Assembly: GCF_007859315.1 (NCBI RefSeq)
Contig: NZ_VOHA01000001.1
Coordinates: 1,240,001-1,304,000, forward strand
Origin: Reyranella sp. CPCC 100927
GTDB taxonomy: Bacteria > Pseudomonadota > Alphaproteobacteria > Reyranellales > Reyranellaceae
Length of the DNA: 64,000 bases
Direction: 5' to 3'
Part shown: piece by piece, positions 45,211 through 54,494 of the stretch
How positions within the stretch are numbered: the first letter of the stretch is position 1
Layout: each line of letters opens with the position of its first letter
Translations under genes and position numbers: made by a program
Notes under the pieces: generated by a model
What the model was told of the DNA's origin: nothing
Databases searched by the model: none
The model's input: only the letters and a program-made list of their open reading frames with translations

Positions 45211-46284
45211 ATGCGTGCGGCGATCCTCAGGCACGGCGATCTTGTCGTCGACACGGTACCCGATCCAGTGCCGGGTCCCGGGCAGGTGCTGGTGAAGTCG
45301 CTGGTGTGCGGGATCTGCGGCTCGGATTTGCATGCCCACAAGCATGGTCCCCGCATGGTCGACGTCTCGCGGCGGATCGGTGGCCGCCCGCCGATGGATC
45401 TCAGCCGGGATATCGTTTTCGGTCACGAGTTCTGTGCCGAGCTGCTCGACCATGGGCCGGGTACCACCCGCAAGCTGAAGCCAGGCACGCGTGTCTGTTC
45501 CATGCCGATCGTCATGACCGCCGAGGGGCCGCGGACCGTGGGCTACTCGAACGAGTTTCCCGGCGGCTTTGCCGAGCGCATGGTGCTGAACGAGGCGCTG
45601 CTGATCGAAGTACCCAACGGCCTGTCGGCCGAGCATGCGGCGCTGACCGAGCCGTTGGCTGTCGGCATCCATGCCGTCGAGAAAGCGGCTGCCCGGGGTG
45701 ATGAGGTGCCCCTGGTGATCGGCTGCGGCCCGGTGGGCTTGGCCGTGATCGCGGCGCTCAAGCTCAAGAACCTGCGGCCGATCATCGCCGCCGACTTTTC
45801 ACCAGCGCGACGCAAGCTGGCCGAGCGGCTGGGCGCCGACATCGTGGTCGATCCCGCGGCAACATCGCCTTACCAGGCCTGGATGGAAAAGGCGGCGATC
45901 GATGGCGTTGTGCCGGCCGCGGTGTGGAGCGCGACGCCGCCCTACAAGCCGGCCCTGATCTTCGAGTGCGTCGGCGTGCCGGGCGTCCTGCAGCAGGTGT
46001 TCGAGGGTGTGCCGCGCGGGGCCCGCATCGTGGTCGTCGGCGTCTGCATGGAGATCGACAAGATCGAGCCGATGTTCTGCATCAGCAAGGAGCTGAACGT
46101 TCAGTTCGTGCTGGGCTACACGCCCGAGGAGTTCGCGCGCGCCCTGCGCCTGATCGCCGAGGGTCAGGTCGAAGCCCAGGCGCTGATCACCGGCAAGGTC
46201 GGCGTCGACGGCGTCAAGGACGCCTTCGAGCAGCTCGGCAATCCCGAACGGCATACCAAGATCCTGGTCGAACCCTGGCGCTGA
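45211..46284 (+). CDS. Zinc-binding medium-chain alcohol dehydrogenase family protein
   Basis: A 357-residue MDR protein. The catalytic zinc ligands appear to be Cys36 (VCGICGSDLH), His72 and Glu73 (GHEFCAEL), with Glu147 (TEPLAVGIH). The NAD site is VIGCGPVGLAVIAALK, followed by IIAADFSPARR. The structural zinc lobe, normally four Cys around residues 90-115, is missing; only Cys96 is there. The substrate is likely a polyol, threonine or an aromatic alcohol, undetermined. ATG 45211 is preferred since ggaggttgtg precedes it. A family B repeat follows. Confidence 0.85.
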   Translation: MRAAILRHGDLVVDTVPDPVPGPGQVLVKSLVCGICGSDLHAHKHGPRMVDVSRRIGGRPPMDLSRDIVFGHEFCAELLDHGPGTTRKLKPGTRVCSMPIVMTAEGPRTVGYSNEFPGGFAERMVLNEALLIEVPNGLSAEHAALTEPLAVGIHAVEKAAARGDEVPLVIGCGPVGLAVIAALKLKNLRPIIAADFSPARRKLAERLGADIVVDPAATSPYQAWMEKAAIDGVVPAAVWSATPPYKPALIFECVGVPGVLQQVFEGVPRGARIVVVGVCMEIDKIEPMFCISKELNVQFVLGYTPEEFARALRLIAEGQVEAQALITGKVGVDGVKDAFEQLGNPERHTKILVEPWR

Positions 46285-46290
46285 GGGTTT

Positions 46291-46376
46291 GTCATCCCGA
46301 GCGCAGCGAGGGATCTTTTGATGCAGGCGCACCCGTGCGTCTCTTCCAGAAGATCCCTCGCTGCGCTCGGGATGAC
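46291..46376. repeat. Palindromic intergenic repeat, family B
   Basis: An 86-base doublet with centre gatgcaggcgcacccgtgcgtctcttcc, almost the same as the copies at 6306 and 22290. It starts 6 bases after the dehydrogenase stop and ends before the convergent amidase. Confidence 0.85.
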
Positions 46377-46389
46377 GGGAACGACGCCC

Positions 46390-47817
46390 TCACCCGATCA
46401 CGGGGCGTCGATCGGCCCAGGGGCAGGCCTGCTCGAACAGCGCCGCGACGCGCAGCACGTCCATGTCCGCCCACCAGCGGCCCACGATCTGCAATCCGGT
46501 CGGCAGGCCATCGGGCGCCCAGCCGGATGGTACCGAAATCGCCGGATGACCCGTGAGGTTGAACGGGTACTGGTAGGCGGTCCAGCTCTGGCGGGTCAGG
46601 CCGCACGGCTGGTTGTTGATGATGACCGGCTGGGTGGCGTCGAACGTGGCATCCAGCGCGGTGCGCGCCGTGGTCGGCGACACCAGGAAGTCGTAGCGCC
46701 GGAACAGGCGCTGGATCGCCTGGAACAGGGTGGAGCGGGCGTACTCGGCATTGCGCACGTCGGTCATGCTGAAGGCCTGGCCCCATTCGGCAAAGGCGAC
46801 CAGCGAGGGATCCATCTTGTCGCGCCACTGGGGGAAGCGCGGCAGCATCTTGGCCGCGATCGCCGACTGGTAGAGCACGCGGCCTTCGTACTCGATCCAG
46901 TCGATCGTTTCGCTGACCGGTTCGATCTCGGCGCCCAGTGCGGCGAGAGCCTTCAGTGCCGCGTCGGTGTTGGCCTGGACGGCATCGTCGACCTGCGGGT
47001 TGGCCATTTTGGCGATGTAGCCGATCCGGATGCCTGTGAGGCGTTGGCCGGCCAGGATCGGGGAGATCGGTCGAAGGCCGGTCTGCGCCAGTGACCACGG
47101 GTCGCGGTCGTCGGGGCCGACCAGGGTCGAGAACATCAGCGCCGCGTCGGCCACCGTGCGCGTCATCGGTCCCGCGTAGGCGTTGTTGGCGAAGACGTCG
47201 CTGGCGGTCTCCATGGGGATGGCACCCAGGGTCGGCTTCAGGCCGACGATGCCGCAGGTCGCGGCCGGCCCGCGGATCGAGCCGGCACCGTCGGTGCCGA
47301 TGGCCAAGGGCGCCAGGCCCGCCGCAATGGCGCCGGCCGCGCCGCCGCTGGAGCCGCCGGTCGTGCGGTCGAGCGCCCAGGGATTGCGGGTGATGCCCTG
47401 CAACGGGCTGTCGGTCAGGCCCTTGTGGCCGAACTCCGGCGTCGTGGTCTTGCCGATGATGATGGCGCCAGCCGTCCTGAGCCGCGCCGGCGTCACGCCA
47501 TCCTGGGCGGCGACATTGTCGGCGAAGATGTGCGAGCCGTGTGTCGTACGCACGCCGGCGACATCGATCAGATCCTTGATGCTGACCGGCACGCCATGCA
47601 AGGGGCCCAGGGGCACGCCGCCGGCCACATCGGCCTCGGCCTGGCGCGCGGCGGCGCGTGCGGCATCGGCCATCACCGTGACGAAGGCGTTGAGCTTCGG
47701 CTGCAGGCGTTCGATGGCAGCCAGGATCGCCTCGACATACTCGACCGGCGACAGCTTGCGCCGGCGGATCAAGGCGGCGGCATCGGCGGCAGACAGGAAC
47801 AGAAGATCATCGGTCAT
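46390..47817 (-). CDS. Amidase (amidase signature family)
   Basis: A 475-residue hydrolase with the Lys81-cis-Ser156-Ser180 triad, seen in PVSIKDLIDVAG, RTTGGSSGGAAG and GTDGAGSIRGPA. MTDDLLFLSAADAAALIRRRKLSPVEYVEAIL is the usual N-terminus (start at ATG 47817). It hydrolyses amides to acids and ammonia. Substrate range unknown. It is on the opposite strand and about 6 kb from the nitrile hydratase genes, so a joint nitrile pathway is possible but not indicated by operon structure. Confidence 0.9.
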   Translation of the reverse strand: MTDDLLFLSAADAAALIRRRKLSPVEYVEAILAAIERLQPKLNAFVTVMADAARAAARQAEADVAGGVPLGPLHGVPVSIKDLIDVAGVRTTHGSHIFADNVAAQDGVTPARLRTAGAIIIGKTTTPEFGHKGLTDSPLQGITRNPWALDRTTGGSSGGAAGAIAAGLAPLAIGTDGAGSIRGPAATCGIVGLKPTLGAIPMETASDVFANNAYAGPMTRTVADAALMFSTLVGPDDRDPWSLAQTGLRPISPILAGQRLTGIRIGYIAKMANPQVDDAVQANTDAALKALAALGAEIEPVSETIDWIEYEGRVLYQSAIAAKMLPRFPQWRDKMDPSLVAFAEWGQAFSMTDVRNAEYARSTLFQAIQRLFRRYDFLVSPTTARTALDATFDATQPVIINNQPCGLTRQSWTAYQYPFNLTGHPAISVPSGWAPDGLPTGLQIVGRWWADMDVLRVAALFEQACPWADRRPVIG

Positions 47818-47894
47818 GGAACGGGCCCGCTGGAAACAGTTCACCCGTCTCAAGTCAGGTGCTTAGCGGGCGGCCGCAACCTATCGCAATCCGA

Positions 47895-48458
47895 TCAGGC
47901 TTTGCCAGCGTCGGGATAGCGGATCGCCAGCACCTCGATGTTGTCGAGGCCCGCGGGTGTGCGCACCTGCACCGTGTCGCCTTCCTGCGCTTTCAGCAGA
48001 GCGCGGGCGATCGGCGACAACCAGCTCACGTGGCCGCGCTCGAGATCGACCTCGTCGGCACCGACGATGGTGATGGTGTGTTCCTCGTCGCGCCCGTTGA
48101 CGTAGGTGACGGTCGCGCCGAAGAAGATCTGGTCACGCCGCGGCTGCTTGGATGCGTCGACGACCTCGGCATGCTCCAGCCGCTTGCTCAGGAAGCGGAT
48201 GCGGCGGTCGATCTCGCGCAGGCGCTTCTTGCCGTAGAGATAGTCGCCGTTCTCCGACCGATCGCCATTGGCGGCTGCCCACGCCACGATCTTCACGACC
48301 TCGGGGCGTTCGGTGTTCATCAGGGTCAGCATCTCTTCGCGCAGGCGCGCGAAGCCCTGCGGTGTGACGTAGTTCTTCACGCCGGTCGGCAACGACGGTG
48401 CGTCATCCGGCAGATCGTCGTCGACGTCGTCGGTTTCCTTGGTGAAAGCTTTGCTCAT
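47895..48458 (-). CDS. greB: Transcription elongation factor GreB
   Basis: 187 residues. The N-terminal coiled coil carries VTPQGFARLREEML, ANGDRSENGDYLYGKKRLREIDRRIRFLSKRLE with the acidic tip (Asp and Glu of GDRSENGDY) that reaches into the RNA polymerase channel. The C-terminal FKBP-like domain ends LLKAQEGDTVQVRTPAG. GreB differs from GreA by the YLYGKKRLREID phrase. An acidic N-terminal extension of about 25 residues is common in alphaproteobacterial GreB. It lies 15 bases after the HCCA isomerase-like gene. Confidence 0.95.
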   Translation of the reverse strand: MSKAFTKETDDVDDDLPDDAPSLPTGVKNYVTPQGFARLREEMLTLMNTERPEVVKIVAWAAANGDRSENGDYLYGKKRLREIDRRIRFLSKRLEHAEVVDASKQPRRDQIFFGATVTYVNGRDEEHTITIVGADEVDLERGHVSWLSPIARALLKAQEGDTVQVRTPAGLDNIEVLAIRYPDAGKA

Positions 48459-48473
48459 GGCATCGTCCTGCCT

Positions 48474-49106
48474 TTACTGGCCGAGCCGGATCCGCAACGC
48501 ATCGAGCGCGCGATCGACGAAGTCGAGCCGGTCCTGGCCCCAGAAGCGCTCGCCGTCGACGATGAAGGTCGGCGCGCCGAACACACCCAGCGCCTCGGCC
48601 TCCTCGCTGTACCGCTTGTACAACGCCTGGACCGGCGCGCTGGTTTCGGCGGCGACCAGGGCGGCGCCATCGAAGCCGTTCTCGTCCCCGATCTGGCGTC
48701 GCACCGCAGGATCGGCAGTATCGCGTTCCTCGGCCCACAGGGCGCGCAGCAGCGCGTGCGACAGCCGCAGCGCGTCGAGGCCGGCCGACTGCGCGGCAAT
48801 CACCATCCAGCCCGGCGCCTTGTTCCAGTTCGGGTCGGTGATCACCTGGGGATAGTGTTTCGGCTTCAGGTTCAGCGGCATGCCGAGATACCGGCGCCAG
48901 CGATCGAGCTCGAGTTCATGGTAGCTGCGGCGCGGTTCGGGCCGGGTGCGCAATGGTACGCCGCCGGTGCGCGGTACCACGGCCTGAAAGTCGTAGGGCT
49001 TCAGCACCAGCTTGACCCGATGTCGGCGAACAACGTCCTGCAGCCGCGGGCCGGCAAAATAGGCCCAGGGCGAGGACACACTGTAGTAGCACGGCAATTC
49101 GATCAT
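48474..49106 (-). CDS. 2-hydroxychromene-2-carboxylate isomerase family protein, second copy
   Basis: 210 residues of the DsbA/GST-kappa fold. The N-terminal YYSVSSPWAYFAGPRL has Ser in place of the DsbA cysteines, the glutathione-activating Ser of HCCA isomerases. GVFGAPTFIVDGERFWGQDRLDFV closes the fold. It differs clearly from the copy at 12671-13276, so the two are not a recent duplication. Start ATG 49106 fits the family length. Confidence 0.85.
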   Translation of the reverse strand: MIELPCYYSVSSPWAYFAGPRLQDVVRRHRVKLVLKPYDFQAVVPRTGGVPLRTRPEPRRSYHELELDRWRRYLGMPLNLKPKHYPQVITDPNWNKAPGWMVIAAQSAGLDALRLSHALLRALWAEERDTADPAVRRQIGDENGFDGAALVAAETSAPVQALYKRYSEEAEALGVFGAPTFIVDGERFWGQDRLDFVDRALDALRIRLGQ

Positions 49107-49158
49107 CAATTCAGACTCTGCTATGAGGTCCGCGTCGTGCCGACAAAGGCGAGCGGGA

Positions 49159-50667
49159 ATGGACAAAATCCTCGACAACATAGGGCAGCGCAAGGGCGGT
49201 GACGCCGGCATCGGGTCGACGGGCCTGGGCGCTCTGGAAGATGCGGCCCGGCATGACCTGCAGCGGCTCAACTACCCGACGGCCAATTGGGTCGTGCCCG
49301 CCACGGCGCCTGACGGTAAACCTGCATGCGATGTGCTGATCGTCGGCGGCGGCATGTGCGGCCAGACCGCGGCGTTCGCTCTGCGGCGCGACGGCGTGTG
49401 CAACATCCGGATCATCGATCGCAACCCGCCGGGAAGGGAAGGTCCCTGGGGTACCTTCGCGCGCATGGAGACGCTGCGCTCGCCCAAGCAGCTCACCGGC
49501 CCCGACCTGGGCGTTGCGACGCTCACCTATCGTGCGTGGTATGAGGCTCATCACGGTATCGACGGCTGGGAAGCCCTGCACAAGGCGCCGCGGTTGGATT
49601 GGCTCGACTATCTGCTGTGGGTGCGCCGCATCGCGGCGCTGCCGATCGAGAACGATACGGCCATGACGTCGTTGGACGCGGATGGTGCGTTCCTGCGGGT
49701 AAGCCTGCGCGGACCGCGCGGTCCTGAGGTCGTCTTCGCGCGCAAGGTCGTGCTGGCGCTGGGCCGCGACGGCAGTGGTGCGCCACGCTGGCCGACCTTT
49801 GCGTCGTTCGATCCCGCCGGCGCTGCCGTACGTGGGCGCGTGTTCCATTCGTCCGACGACATCGATTTTGCGGTGCTCGCTGGACGGCGCGTCGGGGTGC
49901 TCGGGGCCGGCGCCTCGGCGTTCGACAATGCCGGCAGCGCGCTGGAGGCGGGGGCCGGCGCGGTGGTCATGTTTGCGCGTCGGCGCTTCCTGCCGCAGGT
50001 CAACAAATCCAAGGGCGCGTCATTTCCCGGCTTTCAGCGCGGCTTCGCCGCCCTGGACGACGATCGGCGCTGGCGCTTCATGACCTACATCTTCGACGAG
50101 CAGGCGCCGCCGCCGCACGAGTCGGTGCTGCGCTGCGATCGCCACGAAGGATTCGCGATTCGTTTCAGCGAGCCGTGGACGGATCTTGCCGTCGATGGCG
50201 ATGGCGTGATGGTGACGACGCCGGCCGGTCGGCACCGCTTCGATGCCGTGATCATCGCGACCGGTTTCGATGTCGACCTGACCGAACGTCTCGAACTGGC
50301 ATCGCTGCGTGACCAGATCATGCTATGGGCCGATCGCCGCGCACCGGCGGAGAGTGCCGCCGAATTGGAGGCGGCGCGCTTTCCTTATCTGGGCGACGGT
50401 TTCCAGCTGTGTCCGCGCAGCGAGGGCGCGACACCGCGACTGGCCGATATTCACGTCTTCAACTGGGGCTGCACCATGAGCCACGGGCCGCTGGCGGGTG
50501 ATATCCCGGGGCTGGGGGTCGGCGCCACGCGGCTGGCGCACGCGATCGTGCGCGACCTATTCGTGGCCGATGCCGATTGCCACTTCGAAGCGCTGGTCGC
50601 CCATGAGGAGCCGGAGCTGGCGCCCACCCGCTACTTCGTGCCACGCGAGCAGCGCGCTGTCGAATAG
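49159..50667 (+). CDS. FAD/NAD(P)-binding oxidoreductase (flavin monooxygenase-like)
   Basis: 502 residues. Two dinucleotide folds are visible: DVLIVGGGMCGQTAAFAL (about 58-75) for FAD and RRVGVLGAGASAFDNAG (about 240-256) for NADPH. Between them, GPWGTFARMETLRSPKQLTGPDLG and YEAHHGIDGWEAL resemble the group B flavin monooxygenases and lysine N-hydroxylase-like proteins. A later IIATGFDVDL phrase is the family's ATGF motif. An unstructured 50-residue N-terminus precedes the first fold. Substrate unknown. Confidence 0.82.
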   Translation: MDKILDNIGQRKGGDAGIGSTGLGALEDAARHDLQRLNYPTANWVVPATAPDGKPACDVLIVGGGMCGQTAAFALRRDGVCNIRIIDRNPPGREGPWGTFARMETLRSPKQLTGPDLGVATLTYRAWYEAHHGIDGWEALHKAPRLDWLDYLLWVRRIAALPIENDTAMTSLDADGAFLRVSLRGPRGPEVVFARKVVLALGRDGSGAPRWPTFASFDPAGAAVRGRVFHSSDDIDFAVLAGRRVGVLGAGASAFDNAGSALEAGAGAVVMFARRRFLPQVNKSKGASFPGFQRGFAALDDDRRWRFMTYIFDEQAPPPHESVLRCDRHEGFAIRFSEPWTDLAVDGDGVMVTTPAGRHRFDAVIIATGFDVDLTERLELASLRDQIMLWADRRAPAESAAELEAARFPYLGDGFQLCPRSEGATPRLADIHVFNWGCTMSHGPLAGDIPGLGVGATRLAHAIVRDLFVADADCHFEALVAHEEPELAPTRYFVPREQRAVE

Positions 50668-50744
50668 CTGCCACGCGCGACGGGGTATGTCGGGCTGGTG
50701 TGAAACCTTGCACCTTGGCGAGGCGATTTCGGGAGGTCGCCGGC

Positions 50745-51650
50745 ATGAAAACCCAGGACGTGCTCAAGCACCCGGCCAACGTGTTGACCCGTGAGCAGCG
50801 GGATTTCTATTTCAAGAACGGTTTCCTCGTGTTGCCCGACCATGTGCCGCAGGCGTGGCTGACGCGCTTGCGCGAGGCGACGGCGGTTCTTCTGGATCGC
50901 AGCCGCGCGGTGCGCGAGTCCGATACGGTCTATGTGCTGGAGCAAGGCCACTCGCCGCAGACGCCGCGGCTGCACCGTGTCAGCAGTCCGCAGGATCAGC
51001 ATCCGGTGTTCTGGGAATTCATGACCGATCCGGTCATGACGGATCTGGCGGCCGACGTCGTGGGTCCCGACGTGAAGTTCCATCATGCCAAACTCAATGT
51101 GAAGTCAGGCAACGGCAGCCAGGGATTCGGCTGGCACCAGGACATCCCCGCTTGGCCTCATACCGATTTCAGTCCGGTGACCATCGGTGTCTACATCGAT
51201 GGCTGCCGGGACGATCAGGGTCCGCTGACCGTCGCCCGCGGCAGCCACGAAGGTCCGCTGTTCTCGATGTACGACGATGCCGGCAACTTCGTCGTCAAGA
51301 TCCGGCCCCAGGATCTCGCCTGGCTCAAGGACGACATGATCGACAGCCTGACCGGCGGGCCGGGAACCACGGTGCTGCTCAACTGTCGCATCGTCCATGG
51401 CTCGGCACCCAACCGCGCGCCGGCGGCACGTCCGCTGCTGCTGCCCGTCTATTCGTCGGCCGATTCGTTTGCCTACACGCCGAATCCCATCCCCACCCCG
51501 CACCAGGGCGACATCGTGCGCGGCAAGGCGGCGCAGTTCGCCAGTTTCGACACCCGTCCCGTGGAGATGCCACCCGACTGGCGCGGTGGCTACAAGCCCG
51601 TGTGGGCGCACAAGAAGCCGGGCGCGAACGAGCGTACGGCGGGCTACTAG
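50745..51650 (+). CDS. Phytanoyl-CoA dioxygenase family protein
   Basis: A 301-residue Fe(II)/2-oxoglutarate oxygenase. The facial triad is His131-x-Asp133 in GFGWHQDIPAWPHTDF and His218 in RIVHGSAPN, with the co-substrate Arg in the following RPLLL region. LTREQRDFYFKNGFLVL is the usual N-terminus. Family members hydroxylate amino acids, ectoine or fatty acyl-CoA. ATG 50745 has gggaggtcgccggc upstream. It follows the flavoprotein gene on the same strand by 77 bases. Confidence 0.88.
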   Translation: MKTQDVLKHPANVLTREQRDFYFKNGFLVLPDHVPQAWLTRLREATAVLLDRSRAVRESDTVYVLEQGHSPQTPRLHRVSSPQDQHPVFWEFMTDPVMTDLAADVVGPDVKFHHAKLNVKSGNGSQGFGWHQDIPAWPHTDFSPVTIGVYIDGCRDDQGPLTVARGSHEGPLFSMYDDAGNFVVKIRPQDLAWLKDDMIDSLTGGPGTTVLLNCRIVHGSAPNRAPAARPLLLPVYSSADSFAYTPNPIPTPHQGDIVRGKAAQFASFDTRPVEMPPDWRGGYKPVWAHKKPGANERTAGY

Positions 51651-51661
51651 GGGAGCGACCG

Positions 51662-52648
51662 TCAGTCGACCGTCGCGCCCACGGCCTTCACCACCTCCGC
51701 CCATTTGGCGCGATTGGTTTTCACCGTGGCGCGGAACTGCTCGACCGACTCGATGCGCGGCGCAAGGCCGGTCTCCAGGAACTTCTGGCGCAGGGCCGGG
51801 AGCTCCAGGGTTGCCTTCACCGCTGCGTTGATGCGGGCAGCGATCTTGGGATCGAGGTCCTTGGGTCCGAACAGGCCGAACCACGTGTAGCTCTCATAAC
51901 CCGGCACGCCCGCTTCATCGATGGTTGGGATATCGGCCACGGCGGCGACACGCGTCTTGGTCGTCACGCCCAACAGGCGAACCTTCCCCGCCCGCCATTG
52001 CGCGAGCACGGTCTGCACCTGATTGAAGATGCAGCAGACATCGCCTTTCAGCACGCCCTGCAGCGCTTCCGGGCCGCCCTTGTAGGGGACATGCACCATC
52101 TGCAGGCCGGCGCGGGCGACGAACTCGGCAAAGGCGAGGTGTGTGCCGGTGCCGTTGCCGGTCGAGGCGTAGTTGTACTTGCCGGGGTTCGCCTTCACGG
52201 TGTCGATGAACGCCTTCACCGACGTCACGTCGATCACGTCGGGATTGACCGTGAGAACGTTCGATACATCGACCAGGGGCGCGATCGGCGTGAAGTCGGC
52301 CTCGACGTCGAACGGCAGGCGCTTGTAGAGCGCGGCGTTGACGCCGTGTGTCGCTGCCGTGCCCAACAGCAGCGTGTAGCCGTCGGGCTTGGCCCGCGCG
52401 ACCGCCTCGGACGCGACGTTGCCGCCGGCGCCGGGGCGGTAGTCGATAACGACTTTGGCGCCGAGTTCCTTTTCCAGCGGCTCCTGCAGGGTGCGGGCGA
52501 CGACGTCGGTGCCTGATCCCGCGGGGAAGCCCATCAGGATGGTGATCGGCTTGGCCGTCGGCCAGTCCTGGGCCATGGCGGGAACGGCGGCAAGGACCAT
52601 GACCGCCAGCAACGCCGCCCGGGCGGCGCGCGGCAAGGGCAACAGCAT
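51662..52648 (-). CDS. Bug-family tripartite tricarboxylate transporter substrate-binding protein
   Basis: A 328-residue periplasmic protein. A signal peptide (1-26, ending VPAMA) precedes QDWPTAKPITILMGFPAGSGTDVVARTLQ, the Bug N-terminus. YTLLLGTAATHGVNAALYKRLPFD and VPYKGGPEALQGVLKGDV are further family phrases. Such proteins deliver carboxylates to TctAB membrane proteins, but no tctAB gene is nearby. Orphan Bug genes are common beside catabolic loci. Confidence 0.92.
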   Translation of the reverse strand: MLLPLPRAARAALLAVMVLAAVPAMAQDWPTAKPITILMGFPAGSGTDVVARTLQEPLEKELGAKVVIDYRPGAGGNVASEAVARAKPDGYTLLLGTAATHGVNAALYKRLPFDVEADFTPIAPLVDVSNVLTVNPDVIDVTSVKAFIDTVKANPGKYNYASTGNGTGTHLAFAEFVARAGLQMVHVPYKGGPEALQGVLKGDVCCIFNQVQTVLAQWRAGKVRLLGVTTKTRVAAVADIPTIDEAGVPGYESYTWFGLFGPKDLDPKIAARINAAVKATLELPALRQKFLETGLAPRIESVEQFRATVKTNRAKWAEVVKAVGATVD

Positions 52649-52745
52649 GGCGTTTCTCCAGGCACGAGGGTTTGTGTGGCAGCCGATCGTATCGGGCGAT
52701 CGCGACGATGGGAACGAAAGACCCTGGCGGCCGAACGCCGGCCGC

Positions 52746-53639
52746 TTAGCCGTTCTTGCGGGCCGGAACGGTCATGGCGATGACACCCGCGATGACGCAT
52801 GCCAAGCCGACCCAGGCAGCCGCCGTCAGTGTTTCACCGAGAAACATCACGCCGATCGCCACCCCGATCGGCACCCGCAGATAGGCCTGTGCCGTGGTTC
52901 CGACCGACCCGAGTGTCTGGACAAGCCGGAAGTAGATGACGAAGGCCAGAGCCGTTGAAAACGCTGACAGCGCGAGCAGCGCCAGGACGGACGACGCGGT
53001 CGGCGCCAGTGCCCACGGCTGATCGATCACCATGCTCGCCGGTACAAGGATGGCTGCGCCGCAGATCAGCGAGCCTGCTGCCGGCATCACCGGATCGAGC
53101 CCTTTGAAGCTCTTGCCGAAGATCGCGGCGCCGGCATAGCAGATCGTGGCGGCGACGATGGCGAGTTGAGGCCACAACTGGTGCCCAATCCCGTCCAGGG
53201 CGCCGACGCCGACGATCAGGCATATGCCGAGCAACCCGGCGACGACACCGAACAGCTTGCGCCCGGTCACGGACTCGTGCCGTGTCATGAGCGCCGTCAG
53301 CAGAAACGCGAAGATCGGGGACGTCGAGTTGAGGATCGTCGCGAGACCGGCATCCGTCGTCTGCTGGGCCCAGGCAATCAGGGTGAACGGGATGACGCTG
53401 TTGAGACAGGCCTGAAACAGGAAGCGTCCCCAGGACTGCTGGTCTCGTGGCAACGAGAGTCCTCGCCAGCGGATGATGGCAAGAAGGATCGAACCGGCGA
53501 TCAGCGTTCTGGCCGCGATCAGCGTCACCGGTGGGATGGTTTCGACGCCGATCTTGATGAAGGTATAGGACGCTCCCCACAGCGTCGACAGCGCCAGGAG
53601 CAACACCAGTTCTCCCGCCCTATTCGTCGTGCCCGTCAT
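52746..53639 (-). CDS. EamA/DMT family transporter
   Basis: A 297-residue membrane protein with ten hydrophobic segments in two EamA repeats: LLALSTLWGASYTFIKIGVETIPP begins the first and WPQLAIVAATICYAGAAIFGK the second. VQTLGSVGTTAQAYLRVPIGVAIGVMFLGETLT (near the end, in parts) is typical. It probably exports a small metabolite. ATG 53639 (MTGTTNRAGEL) lies just before the first helix. It is divergent from the nitrile hydratase genes. Confidence 0.88.
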   Translation of the reverse strand: MTGTTNRAGELVLLLALSTLWGASYTFIKIGVETIPPVTLIAARTLIAGSILLAIIRWRGLSLPRDQQSWGRFLFQACLNSVIPFTLIAWAQQTTDAGLATILNSTSPIFAFLLTALMTRHESVTGRKLFGVVAGLLGICLIVGVGALDGIGHQLWPQLAIVAATICYAGAAIFGKSFKGLDPVMPAAGSLICGAAILVPASMVIDQPWALAPTASSVLALLALSAFSTALAFVIYFRLVQTLGSVGTTAQAYLRVPIGVAIGVMFLGETLTAAAWVGLACVIAGVIAMTVPARKNG

Positions 53640-53886
53640 CGCTTTCCCGATCGTGCGGATGCTATGCGGCGCGTCTCTAGCGGTTCCGAGGGTGATCGAT
53701 GCTTCGATCGACATCGAACCTATGGCTGTTCGGGCGCGGGCAATGCCGCGCTCCTTCTCCCGGGAAGTGAGATAGAAAAACTAACGCAGGATGAGGCGCT
53801 GTATGCTTTCTCACGCGGTGAGCGTATTGACTCGCGACGGTGATGGATCATGCTGCGGCCCCGATTTACGCAGCCAAGGTAGAGCC

Positions 53887-54483
53887 ATGCCCGACCACAG
53901 CCACGTCCATCATCCCACCGCCTCCGTCGAGCAGCGCGTCGATGCGATCCAGGCCGTCTTCGAGGATCGCGGCATGAAGCCCGGTGCGTTCATCGACGAG
54001 TTCAAGCATCTCGCCGAGGAGGAATGGGTACCCCAGAATGGTGCGCGCGTGGTGGCCAAGGCATGGACCGATCCGGCCTTCAAGCAGCGCCTGCTGGCCA
54101 ACGGCCGCGACGCCGTTGCCGAACTGGGGCTCACGATGCCGCCGCACCATCGCCATCTCGTGGCGCTGGAGAACACGCCCACCCTGCACAACGTCATCGT
54201 CTGCACGCTGTGCTCGTGCACGGCCTTTACGATCATCGGCCTGCCGCCCGACTGGTACAAGGATCTCGAGTACCGCGCGCGTGTCGTGCGCCAGTCGCGC
54301 ACCGTGCTGAAGGAAATGGGCCTCGACCTGCCGTCGTCGATCGATATCCGCGTGTGGGACACCACGGCGGACACCCGTTACATGGTGCTGCCCGTGCAGC
54401 CATCGCACACCGTGGGCTGGTCGGAGGCGGAACTCGCCAAGATCGTCACCAAGGACTCGATGATCGGCGTCGCGCGCCTGTAG
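53887..54483 (+). CDS. nthA: Nitrile hydratase alpha subunit
   Basis: A 198-residue metal-binding subunit that hydrates nitriles to amides. The claw motif is Val105-Cys-Thr-Leu-Cys-Ser-Cys111; Thr107 marks the cobalt type. After it, most nitrile hydratases have Tyr-Pro-Trp, but here Thr-Ala-Phe-Thr-Ile-Ile-Gly comes before LPPDWYKDLEYRARVV. AWTDPAFKQRLLANGRDAVAELG is usual. The His-rich start MPDHSHVHH may aid metal acquisition. nthB begins 12 bases after the stop. Confidence 0.93.
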   Translation: MPDHSHVHHPTASVEQRVDAIQAVFEDRGMKPGAFIDEFKHLAEEEWVPQNGARVVAKAWTDPAFKQRLLANGRDAVAELGLTMPPHHRHLVALENTPTLHNVIVCTLCSCTAFTIIGLPPDWYKDLEYRARVVRQSRTVLKEMGLDLPSSIDIRVWDTTADTRYMVLPVQPSHTVGWSEAELAKIVTKDSMIGVARL

Positions 54484-54494
54484 GAGCTTCGACC

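Noticed and set aside
48474-49106. DsbA-like disulfide oxidoreductase
   Set aside because: The redox Cys-x-x-Cys is absent and there is no export signal. The Ser-based active site fits the HCCA isomerase branch.
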